From the NCBI RefSeq assembly GCF_900188445.1, contig NZ_FZOR01000006.1, positions 62,001 to 126,000 on the forward strand: DNA of 64,000 bases, read 5' to 3'. How positions within the stretch are numbered: the stretch's first letter is position 1; every line of letters begins with the position of its first letter. The DNA is from Actinomadura meyerae. Lineage in GTDB: Bacteria; Actinomycetota; Actinomycetes; Streptosporangiales; Streptosporangiaceae. This document shows, piece by piece, positions 1 through 7,533 of this stretch. Made by a program: the position numbers and the translations under genes. The notes beneath the pieces are model-generated. The model had not been told where the DNA came from and made no database searches. It worked only from the letters and a program-made list of their open reading frames with translations.

Positions 1-630
1 GGCGAGCATCGTCTTCAGGGAGGCGCGCGCCTGCTCGACCAGCTCCGGCTCCAGCAGCCGGTCGTCGAAGAGGTCGATCATCGCGAGCGCCATCCGGGAG
101 TAGCCCTCGGAGGTGAGCGTGCTGGCGCCGAGGGCGCGGGAGATGTGCTCGTGCAGGGTCATGAGGCCGAACGTCATGGTCGTCATGACGGCCGCGTAGG
201 CATGGAGGTCCTCTGTCTTGGGCGCGGACAGCCCCGGCCTGCCCTGCCCGAGGACCTCCTCCGTATAGGCGACGGTCTCGTCGAACAGCACGACCGCCGC
301 CGGCGACCCGTCGGTCAGAGCCCGGGCGAAGTAGCGCTGGATGGGCAGGGCCGTGCGCATCGCGAGCGCCAGGAACGCGGGGTCGCCCATCCCCCCGCTC
401 AGCGACTCCTCCTTGATCTCGCGGACGGCCGCGAGCGCGTACTCGTCGCACTCCCGGCGCAGCGCCTCCTTCGTGCCGAAGTGGTGCTGCACCAGCGCCG
501 GCGAGACCCCGGCCGCCCTGGCGATGCCGCGGATCGTCGCGCCCTTCACCCCGTGCTCGGCGAACTCCAGCAGTGCGGCGTCCCGGATGCGGGCGCGTCC
601 GGTCAGGTCGTCGGCTCGCTCGGCCGCCAT
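1..630 (-). CDS. TetR/AcrR-family transcriptional regulator, C-terminus cut by window edge
   Basis: A DNA-binding repressor of the TetR family, probably autoregulatory. The frame is open from an ATG at 630 to the left edge (210 codons, no stop), so the C-terminal end is missing. The N-terminal helix-turn-helix is visible: residues about 10-55 read RIRDAALLEFAEHG, then IRGIARAAGVSPALVQHHFGTKEAL, the usual TetR recognition-helix pattern. The remainder is a helical ligand/dimer domain and names no ligand. It starts 102 bases downstream of the protease gene on the same strand, and the gap contains a 31-bp palindrome at 660-690 that is almost certainly its operator. Family assignment is firm; the regulated pathway cannot be told because the genes further left are outside the window. 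Confidence 0.93.
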   Translation of the reverse strand, partial: MAAERADDLTGRARIRDAALLEFAEHGVKGATIRGIARAAGVSPALVQHHFGTKEALRRECDEYALAAVREIKEESLSGGMGDPAFLALAMRTALPIQRYFARALTDGSPAAVVLFDETVAYTEEVLGQGRPGLSAPKTEDLHAYAAVMTTMTFGLMTLHEHISRALGASTLTSEGYSRMALAMIDLFDDRLLEPELVEQARASLKTMLA

Positions 631-659
631 CCCCACCCCCTGTACAAATGTTCAGTGGC

Positions 660-690
660 CTGTACGGATGTACACTGTACTCCCGTACAG
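660..690. promoter_or_regulatory. 31-bp palindromic operator for the adjacent TetR regulator
   Basis: The sequence is symmetric about base 675, with 13 of 15 base pairs complementary. The outer arms are CTGTACGG and CCGTACAG, and the inner arms are GTACA and TGTAC. A further TGTAC lies at 641-645. It sits 30 bases upstream of the TetR start codon, so binding would overlap that promoter, the classic arrangement for TetR autoregulation. The symmetry is seen directly; assignment to this regulator is inference from position. Confidence 0.75.
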
Positions 691-732
691 GCCACCGTCA
701 AGGGGATGGCCGCCCGCGCCGCCGGCCCGGGA

Positions 733-1806
733 TCACCCGCCTCCGGGCAGCTGCCCGAGCGTCACCTGGACGGTCTTCTTGGACCCGTCCGCGCGCTGGA
801 TCTCGACCTTGACCGTGTCGCCCGGCTTCAGGTTCGCGAGCACCGAGGACAGCGCCGTCTGGTCCGGCGTCGCGGTGCCGTTCACCGACATGATCAGATC
901 GCCGGGCACGATGCCCGCCTTGGCGGCGCCGCCGCCGCGCTCCACGTTCACCACCGCGACCGCCGAGCCCCGGCCGCTCTGCGGGTCGACGATCGTGCGG
1001 ACGGTCACCCCGAGCGCCGCCCGCCCCGAGTTCGACACCTTCCCGCTCTGGATCAGCTGCGGGACGATCCGCTTCACGGTGTCGCTCGGCGTCGCGAACC
1101 CGATCCCGGCCGCCGCCGCGCCCGCCGACGGGTCCGACGCGGCGGCCGTCGGGATGCCGATGACCTGCCCGCTCAGCGTGACGAGCGCGCCGCCGCTGTT
1201 GCCCGGGTTGATCGCCGCGCTGGTCTGGATCGCGTCGGCGATCGTCGACCCCTGGAAGGCGCCCTCGCCCCGCGTGGACACCGTCCGGTGGAGCGCGGAC
1301 ACGATCCCGTTCGTCACGCTCCCGGCGAGGCCCAGCGGGTTCCCCATCGCGAGGACGATCTGCCCCACCCGCGCCTTGCCGGACTCGCCCCACGACGCCG
1401 GCTTGAGGTTCCCGCCGTCCGTCTTGATGACGGCCAGGTCGTCGGCCGCGAACGCGCCGACCAGGTCGGCGTCCAGCGTCGCGCCGCCGCTGGACGACGT
1501 CACCTGGATCTTCTTCGCCCCGGCGACCACGTGCGCGTTGGTGACGATGTGCCCCTGCGCGTCGTAGACGACGCCGGAACCCTCCGCCTGGTCGGTCTGG
1601 ATCTTCACCACGGACGGCAGCACCGCCGTGACGACCTTCTCGTACTGCTGCTCCAGCCCCGCCGCCGAGTCGCCGACGGGCGCCGACGTCCGCGCCGCCG
1701 GTGCCGCGGCGTTCCCGGCGTCGTCGTCCCCTCCGCTGCACGCGCCGAGCGCCAGCATCCCCGCCACGGCCAGCGCGCAGGCACCGGTCTTCACGTTCCT
1801 GTCCAC
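733..1806 (-). CDS. HtrA/DegP-like serine protease, lipoprotein, with PDZ domain
   Basis: An extracytoplasmic trypsin-like protease probably acting in envelope protein quality control. The 357-residue product has a lipoprotein signal peptide with lipobox LGAC and the lipidated cysteine at residue 23, followed by an Asp/Ala-rich linker. The catalytic triad is visible: His92 in TNAHVV, Asp123 in DDLAVIK and Ser204 in GNSGGAL. A PDZ domain occupies about residues 260-350 (ALGVTV, then AGIVPGDLIMSVNG). Most actinobacterial HtrA proteins are anchored by a transmembrane helix, so a lipid anchor is a variation. The ATG start is followed at once by the signal peptide. The gene precedes the TetR gene on the same strand, but the operator-containing gap suggests separate transcription. 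Confidence 0.93.
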   Translation of the reverse strand: MDRNVKTGACALAVAGMLALGACSGGDDDAGNAAAPAARTSAPVGDSAAGLEQQYEKVVTAVLPSVVKIQTDQAEGSGVVYDAQGHIVTNAHVVAGAKKIQVTSSSGGATLDADLVGAFAADDLAVIKTDGGNLKPASWGESGKARVGQIVLAMGNPLGLAGSVTNGIVSALHRTVSTRGEGAFQGSTIADAIQTSAAINPGNSGGALVTLSGQVIGIPTAAASDPSAGAAAAGIGFATPSDTVKRIVPQLIQSGKVSNSGRAALGVTVRTIVDPQSGRGSAVAVVNVERGGGAAKAGIVPGDLIMSVNGTATPDQTALSSVLANLKPGDTVKVEIQRADGSKKTVQVTLGQLPGGG

Positions 1807-1909
1807 GCTCCACCTCCGGAGAGGACACTTCCCGCGCTGCGCGAATCAGCCGCAGAGCAAGGTCACGTTTTGCCCCGGCGTTCACAGCCGGGCGCTCAGT
1901 TCTTGGCGT

Positions 1910-3052
1910 TCAGTGCCCGCCCCGGGCCGGGCGGGAGCCGTACACCCGGTACGGTTCCGCGTCGTCCCACCTGACGCTCAAGCCCAGCCCGGGACGGCCG
2001 GTGTCCGGGCGGAGCGCGCCGTCCACGGGGGTGAGGTTCCCGTCGAAGAGCAGGTGCTCCACCCGGACGTGGTCGTGGAAGTACTCCAGGTGGCGGAGCC
2101 GCCGCACCGCGCAGAAGGCGTGCGCGGACACGGCGGGCGCGCAGTGCGCGGACAGGTCGATCTGGTGCGCCGCCGCCAGCCCGGCGACCTGGAGGACGCC
2201 GGTGACGCCGCCGCAGCGGGTGACATCGGCTTGCAGGCAGTCCACCGCCGGGCCCGCGAGCAGGTCCGCGAAGTCCTTCAGCACGAACCCGTACTCGCCC
2301 GCGGCGATCTCGGTCCGGCCCGGCCCCCGCTCGCGCACCAGCCGCAGCCCGGCGGTGTCGTCGGAGGGCACCGGCTCCTCGAACCACCGGACGTCCCACT
2401 CCGCGGCGAGCCGGTGCGCCCAGTACAGCGCCTCCTTGCGGGTCAGCGCCCCGTTGGCGTCCGCGAACAGCTCCGGGCCCGCGCCGATCGCCTCGCGGAC
2501 CGCGGTGAGCCGCCGCGGATCGTCCTCCGGACGCCGGGACGTCTTCAGCTTCACCCTGGGGATGCCCTGCTCCACCCAGCCCCCGAGTTGGGTGGTGAGC
2601 CGGTCCAGGGAGTAGTTCGTGAACCCCCCGCTGCCGTAGACGGGCACCCGGTCGTGGAACGCGGGCAGCGCCGTGACCAGCGGAACGCCGAGCAGCCGCG
2701 CCTTCAGGTCCCACAGCGCGATGTCGACGGCGGACACCGCCATCGCGCCGGCGCCGGGGCGTCCCGCGTTGCGGATCGCGGCGGACATCCGGGCCCAGGC
2801 CGCGGGCGGATCGAGCGCGCCGGCGCCCCGGGCGGCGGGCGCCAGCTTCGACCGGACGAACTCGGCGACCGAGACGTCCCCGTAGGTGTAGCCGATCCCG
2901 GCGCACCCGCCGGCCCGCGCCTCGACGAGGACGAGGGTCGTCGAGTCCCAGCGGAGGGTGCCGTCCTCCTCCAGGCCGTCCGGGCCGTCCACCGGCACCT
3001 CGAACGCGTGGACGGCGACGTCCTCCACGACCGCGCGCCTCTGGCTGCCCAC
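1910..3052 (-). CDS. Mandelate racemase/muconate-lactonizing enzyme family protein (enolase superfamily)
   Basis: Enolase-superfamily enzyme of 380 residues. These enzymes abstract the proton alpha to a carboxylate with an active-site base and Mg2+. The MLE N-terminal cap covers residues about 10-130. The barrel shows the KxK motif in RVKLK, and the metal ligands appear in sequence as DANG, WFEEP and AGEYG. A general-base histidine follows in LSAHCAP. Substrate cannot be assigned from sequence; a mandelate-, galactonate- or cycloisomerase-like role are all possible. The GTG start at 3052 is preceded by GGGGA. The gene stands alone between the protease and a small-protein cluster, so context does not help. 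Confidence 0.85.
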   Translation of the reverse strand: MGSQRRAVVEDVAVHAFEVPVDGPDGLEEDGTLRWDSTTLVLVEARAGGCAGIGYTYGDVSVAEFVRSKLAPAARGAGALDPPAAWARMSAAIRNAGRPGAGAMAVSAVDIALWDLKARLLGVPLVTALPAFHDRVPVYGSGGFTNYSLDRLTTQLGGWVEQGIPRVKLKTSRRPEDDPRRLTAVREAIGAGPELFADANGALTRKEALYWAHRLAAEWDVRWFEEPVPSDDTAGLRLVRERGPGRTEIAAGEYGFVLKDFADLLAGPAVDCLQADVTRCGGVTGVLQVAGLAAAHQIDLSAHCAPAVSAHAFCAVRRLRHLEYFHDHVRVEHLLFDGNLTPVDGALRPDTGRPGLGLSVRWDDAEPYRVYGSRPARGGH

Positions 3053-3107
3053 GCGCGTCCCCTACCGCTGAAGGCGGGGCCGAAACGGGCGCGCGGGCGC
3101 GGGCGGG

Positions 3108-3515
3108 TCAGTCCCAGGTGGCCGCCCAGGTCATCGCGTCGATCTCCCCGTCGTCGACCAGCCCGGCGCGGCGCTGCAGCGACTTGGCGACCTTGCTCGA
3201 CCGCGGCCCGTACCAGCCGTCGACGCGCAGCGTGTAGCCCTTCTTGCACGCCTGCCGCTGCCACTGCTCGACGTCCATGCCGTGCATGATCGGCGTCCCC
3301 GGGCCGGCGTACTTCAGCGTCCGGCGCGGGAACGGCGGCATGCCCTTGACCAGCTGGGCGATGCTGCGCCGCGGCCTGCGGTGCTTGCCGCCGAACCCGC
3401 GCTGCGACCACGGCGCCCACTGGGCCGGCGCGGCGTACTCCGACGCCGCGCCGGCCGTCCCCATCACGTCCTGATTCATCGGAAACCCACCGTTCATCGT
3501 TCTCACTGCGGACAT
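3108..3515 (-). CDS. Small peptidoglycan-binding-domain protein
   Basis: A 135-residue protein whose C-terminal half looks like a PG_binding_1 domain: DVEQWQRQACKKGY, VDGWYGPRSSKVAKSLQRRAGL and DGEIDAMTWAATW follow the usual pattern of that three-helix fold. There is no clear signal peptide, and the N-terminal half is low-complexity and basic. The start chosen, ATG at 3515, overlaps the stop of the upstream membrane-protein gene as TGATG, implying translational coupling. A later ATG at 3479 has a better upstream GGTGGG and is a real alternative. The domain may act on phage-like or cell-wall material; the function is not known. Confidence 0.7.
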   Translation of the reverse strand: MSAVRTMNGGFPMNQDVMGTAGAASEYAAPAQWAPWSQRGFGGKHRRPRRSIAQLVKGMPPFPRRTLKYAGPGTPIMHGMDVEQWQRQACKKGYTLRVDGWYGPRSSKVAKSLQRRAGLVDDGEIDAMTWAATWD

Positions 3516-3742
3516 CAGCGCGGCGCGAGGCAGGGCGCCGGCGCCGCGGCCAGCCGGGACATCTCGACGCCGATCACGATCGCGCCGAGCAGCGCCAGCG
3601 CGACGACGCACACGATCAGGGCGAGGTCCGTCCAGACCCGCGGGCGGCCGGGGAAGGGCGGCAGCGCGGCGTCCGCCCCGAGGGAGGCGTCGGGCGGCTC
3701 CAGCCGGAGCGGGGAGGCGATCTCGGGTTCGTGCACGGTCAT
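3515..3742 (-). CDS. Small single-pass membrane protein
   Basis: A 75-residue protein of unknown function. One strongly hydrophobic helix spans about residues 39-60 (LALIVCVVALALLGAIVIG), preceded by an acidic and proline-rich cytoplasmic-type segment. The ATG at 3742 has GGAG about six bases upstream. Its stop overlaps the start of the peptidoglycan-binding gene, so the two are likely co-translated and may form a membrane-anchored pair. No family recognised. Confidence 0.6.
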   Translation of the reverse strand: MTVHEPEIASPLRLEPPDASLGADAALPPFPGRPRVWTDLALIVCVVALALLGAIVIGVEMSRLAAAPAPCLAPR

Positions 3743-3870
3743 GGCTCACTCCATGGAGGTCGGTTCGGCCGCGCCGGAGGGAGCGGCGCGGTCAGAGGGT
3801 CGCGCCCGGTCGGAGAGCGGCTCGCCGCTGGACGGCCGCGGGAGGGACGGGCCGCGGCGGCGGGCCCTGG

Positions 3871-3913
3871 AAAGGCCGGCGGCCACGCCTGGGCGATGGG
3901 CGTGGCCGCCGGC
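3871..3913 (-). terminator. Strong intrinsic-terminator-like hairpin after the 4.0-5.5 kb operon
   Basis: A perfect 15-bp stem (GCCGGCGGCCACGCC at 3875-3889 pairing with 3899-3913) encloses a 9-base loop. Read on the minus strand it is followed by CTTTCC. It lies about 90 bases past the stop of the 4002-4355 gene, where transcription of that minus-strand operon should end. The T run is short, so termination may be only partly intrinsic. Confidence 0.65.
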
Positions 3914-4001
3914 GACGGCGGATCTCCTCCCCCATTCGAGACCCGCCCCCGGAGGTCGTCCCCCTACCCCCCAGCCAGGGGACGACGTGGTCGGTGGCGC
4001 C

Positions 4002-4355
4002 TCAGCGCAGGTCCCAGCTGTGCAGCCGGACGACGCGGCGGAGCTGCTCGGCGTGCGCGCCGGAGTGCTCGCGCGGCAGCGCGTCCCAGCGCTTGGCCAG
4101 GTCGTAGCAGGCTTCGGTCAGCGAGCGGTGTTCGGAGAGAGCGGTCTTCCCCAGCGCTTCGGCGCGGTTCTGCGCCGCCACCGCCTCGTCGCGCTGCGCC
4201 GCGATGAGGCGGACGGCCTTCTCCGCCCTGCGGAGCTGCGCCAGCGTCTCGGACGCCCGCCAGTACAGCCGGCGGCGGCGCCGGACGGCGAGGGCCAGCG
4301 CGCCCAGCAGCAGCGCCGCGACCAGGACGGCGGTCAAGGCGTGTTCTCCACTCAC
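4002..4355 (-). CDS. Small N-terminally anchored helical protein, unknown function
   Basis: A 117-residue protein with one transmembrane helix near the N-terminus (about residues 6-25, LTAVLVAALLLGALALAV), an Arg-rich stop-transfer patch, and a long helical, coiled-coil-like remainder rich in Ala, Glu, Arg and Leu. This gives an inward-facing anchored helical rod. It follows the 272-residue gene by nine bases, so both are probably on one transcript ending at the hairpin at 3871-3913. No family recognised. Confidence 0.65.
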   Translation of the reverse strand: MSGEHALTAVLVAALLLGALALAVRRRRRLYWRASETLAQLRRAEKAVRLIAAQRDEAVAAQNRAEALGKTALSEHRSLTEACYDLAKRWDALPREHSGAHAEQLRRVVRLHSWDLR

Positions 4356-4364
4356 CCCGTCACC

Positions 4365-5183
4365 TCACATTCCCGCGGCGCTTCTCGCTCGTCCGCCGCG
4401 CCGCACGAGCGACACCACACCGCCGGTGCGCGGCCGCTCGGCCTGGTCGCCGGCCTCCCGGCCGGACCCGCCGAGGGCGTCGGCGGGCTCGTCGTCCGGG
4501 TCGCGCTCCGGCGCGCCGTGCTCCCGCTCGTCGGGCTCGCGCTCGTCGGCCCCGTCGGGGGGCGGCCAGGCCCGGACGGCGAGGACCTCGTCCAGCAGCG
4601 GCCACGCGACGGGGACGCCGTCCTCGTCGAGGAGGGTGAGCTGCCCCCCTTCGACGGAGCTGAGCAGGCCGACGTCGTGGGTGCCGTCGGCGTTGTCGAC
4701 GCGGACCTGGCAGCCCATCAGGGACGCCAGCGCGCGGGGGACGGCGGCCGGAGCCTCCGTTTCCGGCGCGAGGCGGGGCTGCGGAGGCGCGGAGGTGCGC
4801 GCGCGCTCGTCGGCGTGCAGTGCGACGACGTGCGCGGCGGCGTAGAGGGCGCGCATGGACTCGGCCAGCTGGCCGTACTGCGCGGTGGACGCGTCCGGCG
4901 GCAGCGCCATGCGGATGCTGCCGATCGCGAGGCCGAGCCCCTCGTCCTCCCCGGCGACCTCGCGGATCTCACCGGGGGACGGGATGGGCGCGGCGCCGTG
5001 CGCGATCGTCAGGAGGAACTTCGCCTCGGCGGCCAGCCCCTGGTGCCGGTGCAGGACCTCCATGACCTGGTAGGCCGCCTTGCGGTGGTTCTCGAGCTGC
5101 TCGTGGGCCCGTTCGATGGCGACCTCGTGCTCGGCGACGAACGAGGCCAGCTCGTCGATGGTGCCCTGGCTGAGCCAGTTCAT
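4365..5183 (-). CDS. Hypothetical protein, helical N-terminus and acidic C-terminus
   Basis: A 272-residue soluble protein of unknown function. Residues about 1-60 are helical (DELASFVAEHEVAIERAHEQ). A middle segment, about 150-205, looks like a small beta domain (QVRVDNADGTHDVGLLSSVE). The last 65 residues are a disordered Asp/Glu/Arg/Pro tail. The ATG at 5183 overlaps the stop of a possible 20-codon leader frame at 5180-5242. It sits mid-operon between an excisionase-like HTH gene and an anchored helical protein, suggesting a shared job in the accessory patch. Nothing in it reveals catalysis. Confidence 0.65.
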   Translation of the reverse strand: MNWLSQGTIDELASFVAEHEVAIERAHEQLENHRKAAYQVMEVLHRHQGLAAEAKFLLTIAHGAAPIPSPGEIREVAGEDEGLGLAIGSIRMALPPDASTAQYGQLAESMRALYAAAHVVALHADERARTSAPPQPRLAPETEAPAAVPRALASLMGCQVRVDNADGTHDVGLLSSVEGGQLTLLDEDGVPVAWPLLDEVLAVRAWPPPDGADEREPDEREHGAPERDPDDEPADALGGSGREAGDQAERPRTGGVVSLVRRGGRARSAAGM

Positions 5184-5242
5184 CGGTCACCTCCGGCCGG
5201 ATCGGCGCCGGCGGGAGGAGAGGGCGGTGGTGCGGTGCTCAT
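5180..5242 (-). CDS. Possible 20-residue leader peptide coupled to the downstream gene
   Basis: An ATG at 5242 has AAGGA eight bases upstream and opens a 20-codon frame (MSTAPPPSPP, then AGADPAGGDR). Its TGA overlaps the ATG of the next gene as ATGA. The good ribosome site plus the stop/start overlap argue for real translation, perhaps only to deliver ribosomes to the downstream gene. The peptide is Pro/Ala-rich and names no function. It could be chance. Confidence 0.4.
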   Translation of the reverse strand: MSTAPPPSPPAGADPAGGDR

Positions 5243-5295
5243 GGTGACGTTCCTTCGTGCGGGGCTGTCTTCGGGGCTCGCGGCACCCGTGGGGC

Positions 5296-5535
5296 TCAGT
5301 TCGCCCGGTCCCACTGCTCGGCGGGCTCGACGGGGCAGGCGCCCATGTCCTTGATCGCTTCGAGGTCCTCGTGCGCGAACCGGAACAGGCGCTTGCCGTA
5401 GCGGCGGTGCGGAATCTCACCCCGGCTCGCCGCCCGGACGAGCCAGTCACGGGTGAACGACGTGATCTCTGCGGCCTCCTGCGGCGTGTACAGGAGGCGC
5501 TCCACGGGAATCTCGCTGCCTGGAGATCTTGACAT
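5296..5535 (-). CDS. Excisionase/MerR-like helix-turn-helix DNA-binding protein
   Basis: A 79-residue single-domain DNA-binding protein. The core LYTPQEAAEITSFTRDWL followed by RGEIPHRRYGKRLFRFAHEDLEAI is the winged HTH_17 pattern found in phage excisionases and small regulators. The ATG at 5535 begins right before the domain; an in-frame upstream extension to 5598 is compositionally unlike coding sequence. It is divergent from the XRE gene at 5756, and the shared 220-base gap holds the repeat cluster at 5608-5643. It may be the first gene of the operon running to 4002. No integrase lies in the window, so a regulator role is preferred over excisionase. Confidence 0.8.
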   Translation of the reverse strand: MSRSPGSEIPVERLLYTPQEAAEITSFTRDWLVRAASRGEIPHRRYGKRLFRFAHEDLEAIKDMGACPVEPAEQWDRAN

Positions 5536-5607
5536 GCCCGGAAGCGTAACGCATCTCAGTGCGTCGTGCAGCATCAAGACGCGTTTTAACCATCTCATGT
5601 GGTGCTC

Positions 5608-5643
5608 GATGCACTGCGTTGTGCATGCAGTTGTGCATGCATC
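5608..5643. promoter_or_regulatory. Operator-like cluster of repeats between divergent HTH genes
   Basis: Two perfect tandem copies of GTTGTGCATGCA lie at 5618-5629 and 5630-5641. They are flanked by the inverted pair GATGCA (5608-5613) and TGCATC (5638-5643). Further dispersed TGCAT/ATGCA words and an AT-richer composition than the surroundings mark this as the control region for both the HTH gene at 5535 and the XRE gene at 5756. Repeats are seen directly; the binding protein is inference. Confidence 0.6.
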
Positions 5644-5755
5644 CGATGCCGACCGGCCAAAACGCGTTACGACTCGTCAAAGTCCGTTTTGCTCCGCTAC
5701 ACTTACGCACCGTGTCAGGCCGTCACCCCGCGACACGAGAAGGAGCCTGATCACC

Positions 5756-6292
5756 TTGAACGAGTTGGACGGACTCGACGAGGACATGCCCGGCCACCCG
5801 CCGGCGGCCTGGCGGCGGCTGGGGCAGATGGTCCGGCAGCGGCGGATCGAACTCGGCTTCGGCTCCCAGGCGAGCCTCGCCGCCGAGGGCGGCCCGTCGC
5901 TCTCCGTGGTCAACAAGATCGAGACCGGCCGCGGCCGGGACTACACCGACCGCGTCATCATCCCTCTGGAGGACCGGCTCGGCTGGCGGCGCGGCAGCTT
6001 CCGCTCGATCCTCGACGGCGGCGAGCCCGTGCTCGTGGACGCCGCCGCCCCCTCTCCTGCCCCCGCGGCTCCGGCGCCCGCGCCGGCCGCCGAGCATTCC
6101 CACGACGGGAACTATCCCGAGGAAGTGGTCGGCGACCCCTTCCTGCGGTTCATCTGGGACGCCCCCGAATCACTCGCCGACGACGAGGACAAATGGGCGG
6201 CAGTGACGGGCGTCCTGCTGAAGCGGCGACGACCGGTTCCCCGACCTCTCGACGAACAACAGGGTCGTCAGCGGAAAGCCGACAACATATAG
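5756..6292 (+). CDS. XRE-family helix-turn-helix regulator
   Basis: A 178-residue regulator with a phage-lambda-repressor-like HTH at about residues 17-75: WRRLGQMVRQRRIELGF, SQASLAAEGGPSLSVVNKIE, then an extended helix ending in LEDRLGW. An Ala/Pro linker and an acidic C-terminal tail follow. No ATG sits at the front: TTG at 5756 has AAGGAG ten bases upstream, while ATG at 5786 is an alternative with a weak site. It is transcribed away from the excisionase-like gene and followed at once by a strong terminator at 6301-6335, so it is monocistronic. Confidence 0.8.
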   Translation: MNELDGLDEDMPGHPPAAWRRLGQMVRQRRIELGFGSQASLAAEGGPSLSVVNKIETGRGRDYTDRVIIPLEDRLGWRRGSFRSILDGGEPVLVDAAAPSPAPAAPAPAPAAEHSHDGNYPEEVVGDPFLRFIWDAPESLADDEDKWAAVTGVLLKRRRPVPRPLDEQQGRQRKADNI

Positions 6293-6300
6293 TGTCGGTA

Positions 6301-6335
6301 ACTGGGTAGCAGGCGCATCTGCTACCCAGTTTTTC
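6301..6335 (+). terminator. Intrinsic terminator of the XRE gene
   Basis: A perfect 12-bp stem, ACTGGGTAGCAG pairing with CTGCTACCCAGT, encloses a GCGCAT loop and is followed by TTTTTCTG. It begins nine bases after the XRE stop codon. This is the cleanest Rho-independent terminator in the window. Confidence 0.92.
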
Positions 6336-6398
6336 TGTCTGCGCGATCGTGCTGTGCGGGGGTGCGGAACGACGCGGATGACGCGATCGGGAGACGTC

Positions 6399-7127
6399 AT
6401 GGATTTTCCTGATGAACATCGCCTCAAAGAGACCATCGAACGTCTGACCCGCGAGAATGAGAAACTGCGCACTCAGCTTGCCGTGGCGCAGCAGTGGTAC
6501 CCGCCGCTCGATCTCGAACGGGCGTTCCGTTCGGCCCGGGGGTGGCAGTGCCTCACGGTATCGCTGATGCCGGAAAAACCGACGCTCATTCTGATCAGCG
6601 GCGGCAAAGCCGGAAAGGAGGAGGAGCCCGACGCCGCCGGCGAAGTGTGGCGGCACCTGCAGACCGCCGTCCTGCCGCGTGGCCGGATCGGGCCGTTCGC
6701 GCGGGCCCGGATGCCGAGCCGGCTGCTGGGGTACCTGCGCGAGCAGAGCGGCCGGACCATCATCGTCATCAACCGCGACCTGCGCCGCGGGCAGGTCTCG
6801 CGCGCCGCCCGAATGCTCCGGGAGGGCGCCAAAAGACGCCGCCCGGCGACCCGGCTCATGGAACTGTCCGCCATTCCGCTGCTGAGCATCTGCACGCTGC
6901 TCTACGGCCATACGGCCGCGACCGCCGCCGCCGCCGGATTCTCCGGCGCGGTGCCGCCCAGCGCCGTGGAGGTGCGGGCGGAGAGCGCGTACGCGATGTC
7001 CCCGAACTTCGAACTGCTCCCGTTAACGCGACGTGACGAGTCGCCCGCGAACAGCGGGCCGCTCGACCGCCACCCTCCATGGCCGGGCGTGCCGCTCCCC
7101 TCGCACGACCTGGATTCGACGTACTGA
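6399..7127 (+). CDS. Hypothetical protein with N-terminal coiled coil
   Basis: A 242-residue protein of unknown function. Residues about 6-40 form a short coiled coil (LKETIERLTRENEKLRTQL). A compact mixed domain follows with beta-strand stretches such as TLILISGGKAG and TIIVINRDLRRG. A moderately hydrophobic segment near residue 165 (MELSAIPLLSICTLLYG) may be membrane-associated. The ATG at 6399 has GGGAG seven bases upstream; upstream in-frame residues look non-coding. It follows the XRE terminator, so it needs its own promoter. No recognisable family. Confidence 0.6.
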   Translation: MDFPDEHRLKETIERLTRENEKLRTQLAVAQQWYPPLDLERAFRSARGWQCLTVSLMPEKPTLILISGGKAGKEEEPDAAGEVWRHLQTAVLPRGRIGPFARARMPSRLLGYLREQSGRTIIVINRDLRRGQVSRAARMLREGAKRRRPATRLMELSAIPLLSICTLLYGHTAATAAAAGFSGAVPPSAVEVRAESAYAMSPNFELLPLTRRDESPANSGPLDRHPPWPGVPLPSHDLDSTY

Positions 7128-7221
7128 TCGACGTACTGACGAAAGTGCGTTCGAGGGTGTTCGCTTCTTCCACTCCGCGCGTTTCCGCGCGAGGCGGGCA
7201 CCCTCGCCGTCCGGCACGTGC

Positions 7222-7401
7222 TCATTCGAAGTCGTCCGGATTGAGATCCTCGGGCCGCCCGCCGCGCCCTTCGGTGGAGTCGGGCCTGAACGGCTCCGGA
7301 TGCACCTCTTCGGCCTCCGACACCTCCCGGAAACCGCCCGCCTGCGGTTCCTGAGGACGTCCCGCGTCACCGGCCCTTCCCTCCGGCGCCCGCTCGCTCA
7401 T
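7222..7401 (-). CDS. Small acidic Pro/Gly-rich protein (59 residues)
   Basis: A short frame supported by its ribosome site: GGGGGAG lies about five bases before the ATG at 7401. The product is rich in Glu, Pro, Gly and Arg with no hydrophobic segment and ends PEDLNPDDFE, so it is probably disordered. Third codon positions are overwhelmingly G or C, as expected for a real gene. The 18-bp tandem duplication at 7413-7448 lies just upstream in its leader. No family recognised. Confidence 0.55.
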   Translation of the reverse strand: MSERAPEGRAGDAGRPQEPQAGGFREVSEAEEVHPEPFRPDSTEGRGGRPEDLNPDDFE

Positions 7402-7412
7402 GACCGCTCCCC

Positions 7413-7448
7413 CCTTTCGCGATGTCCAGGCCTTTCGCGATGTCCAGG
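7413..7448. repeat. 18-bp tandem duplication
   Basis: Two perfect adjacent copies of CCTTTCGCGATGTCCAGG (7413-7430 and 7431-7448). It lies upstream of the 59-residue gene on the minus strand, in or near its leader. One of many short tandem duplications in this window. Confidence 0.9.
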
Positions 7449-7533
7449 CGCCGCCCTACCCGCCCCGGGCCCCCTCACACCGCCCGCACCACCTCAGCCC
7501 CGCGCACCCTGGTGGCGGACCTGGCCCGGTCGG

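Noticed and set aside
3108..7401. Integrated prophage or conjugative element
   Set aside because: The HTH proteins and a peptidoglycan-binding protein fit, but no integrase, attachment-site repeat, tRNA gene or structural/transfer gene was found. It is kept as an accessory patch only.
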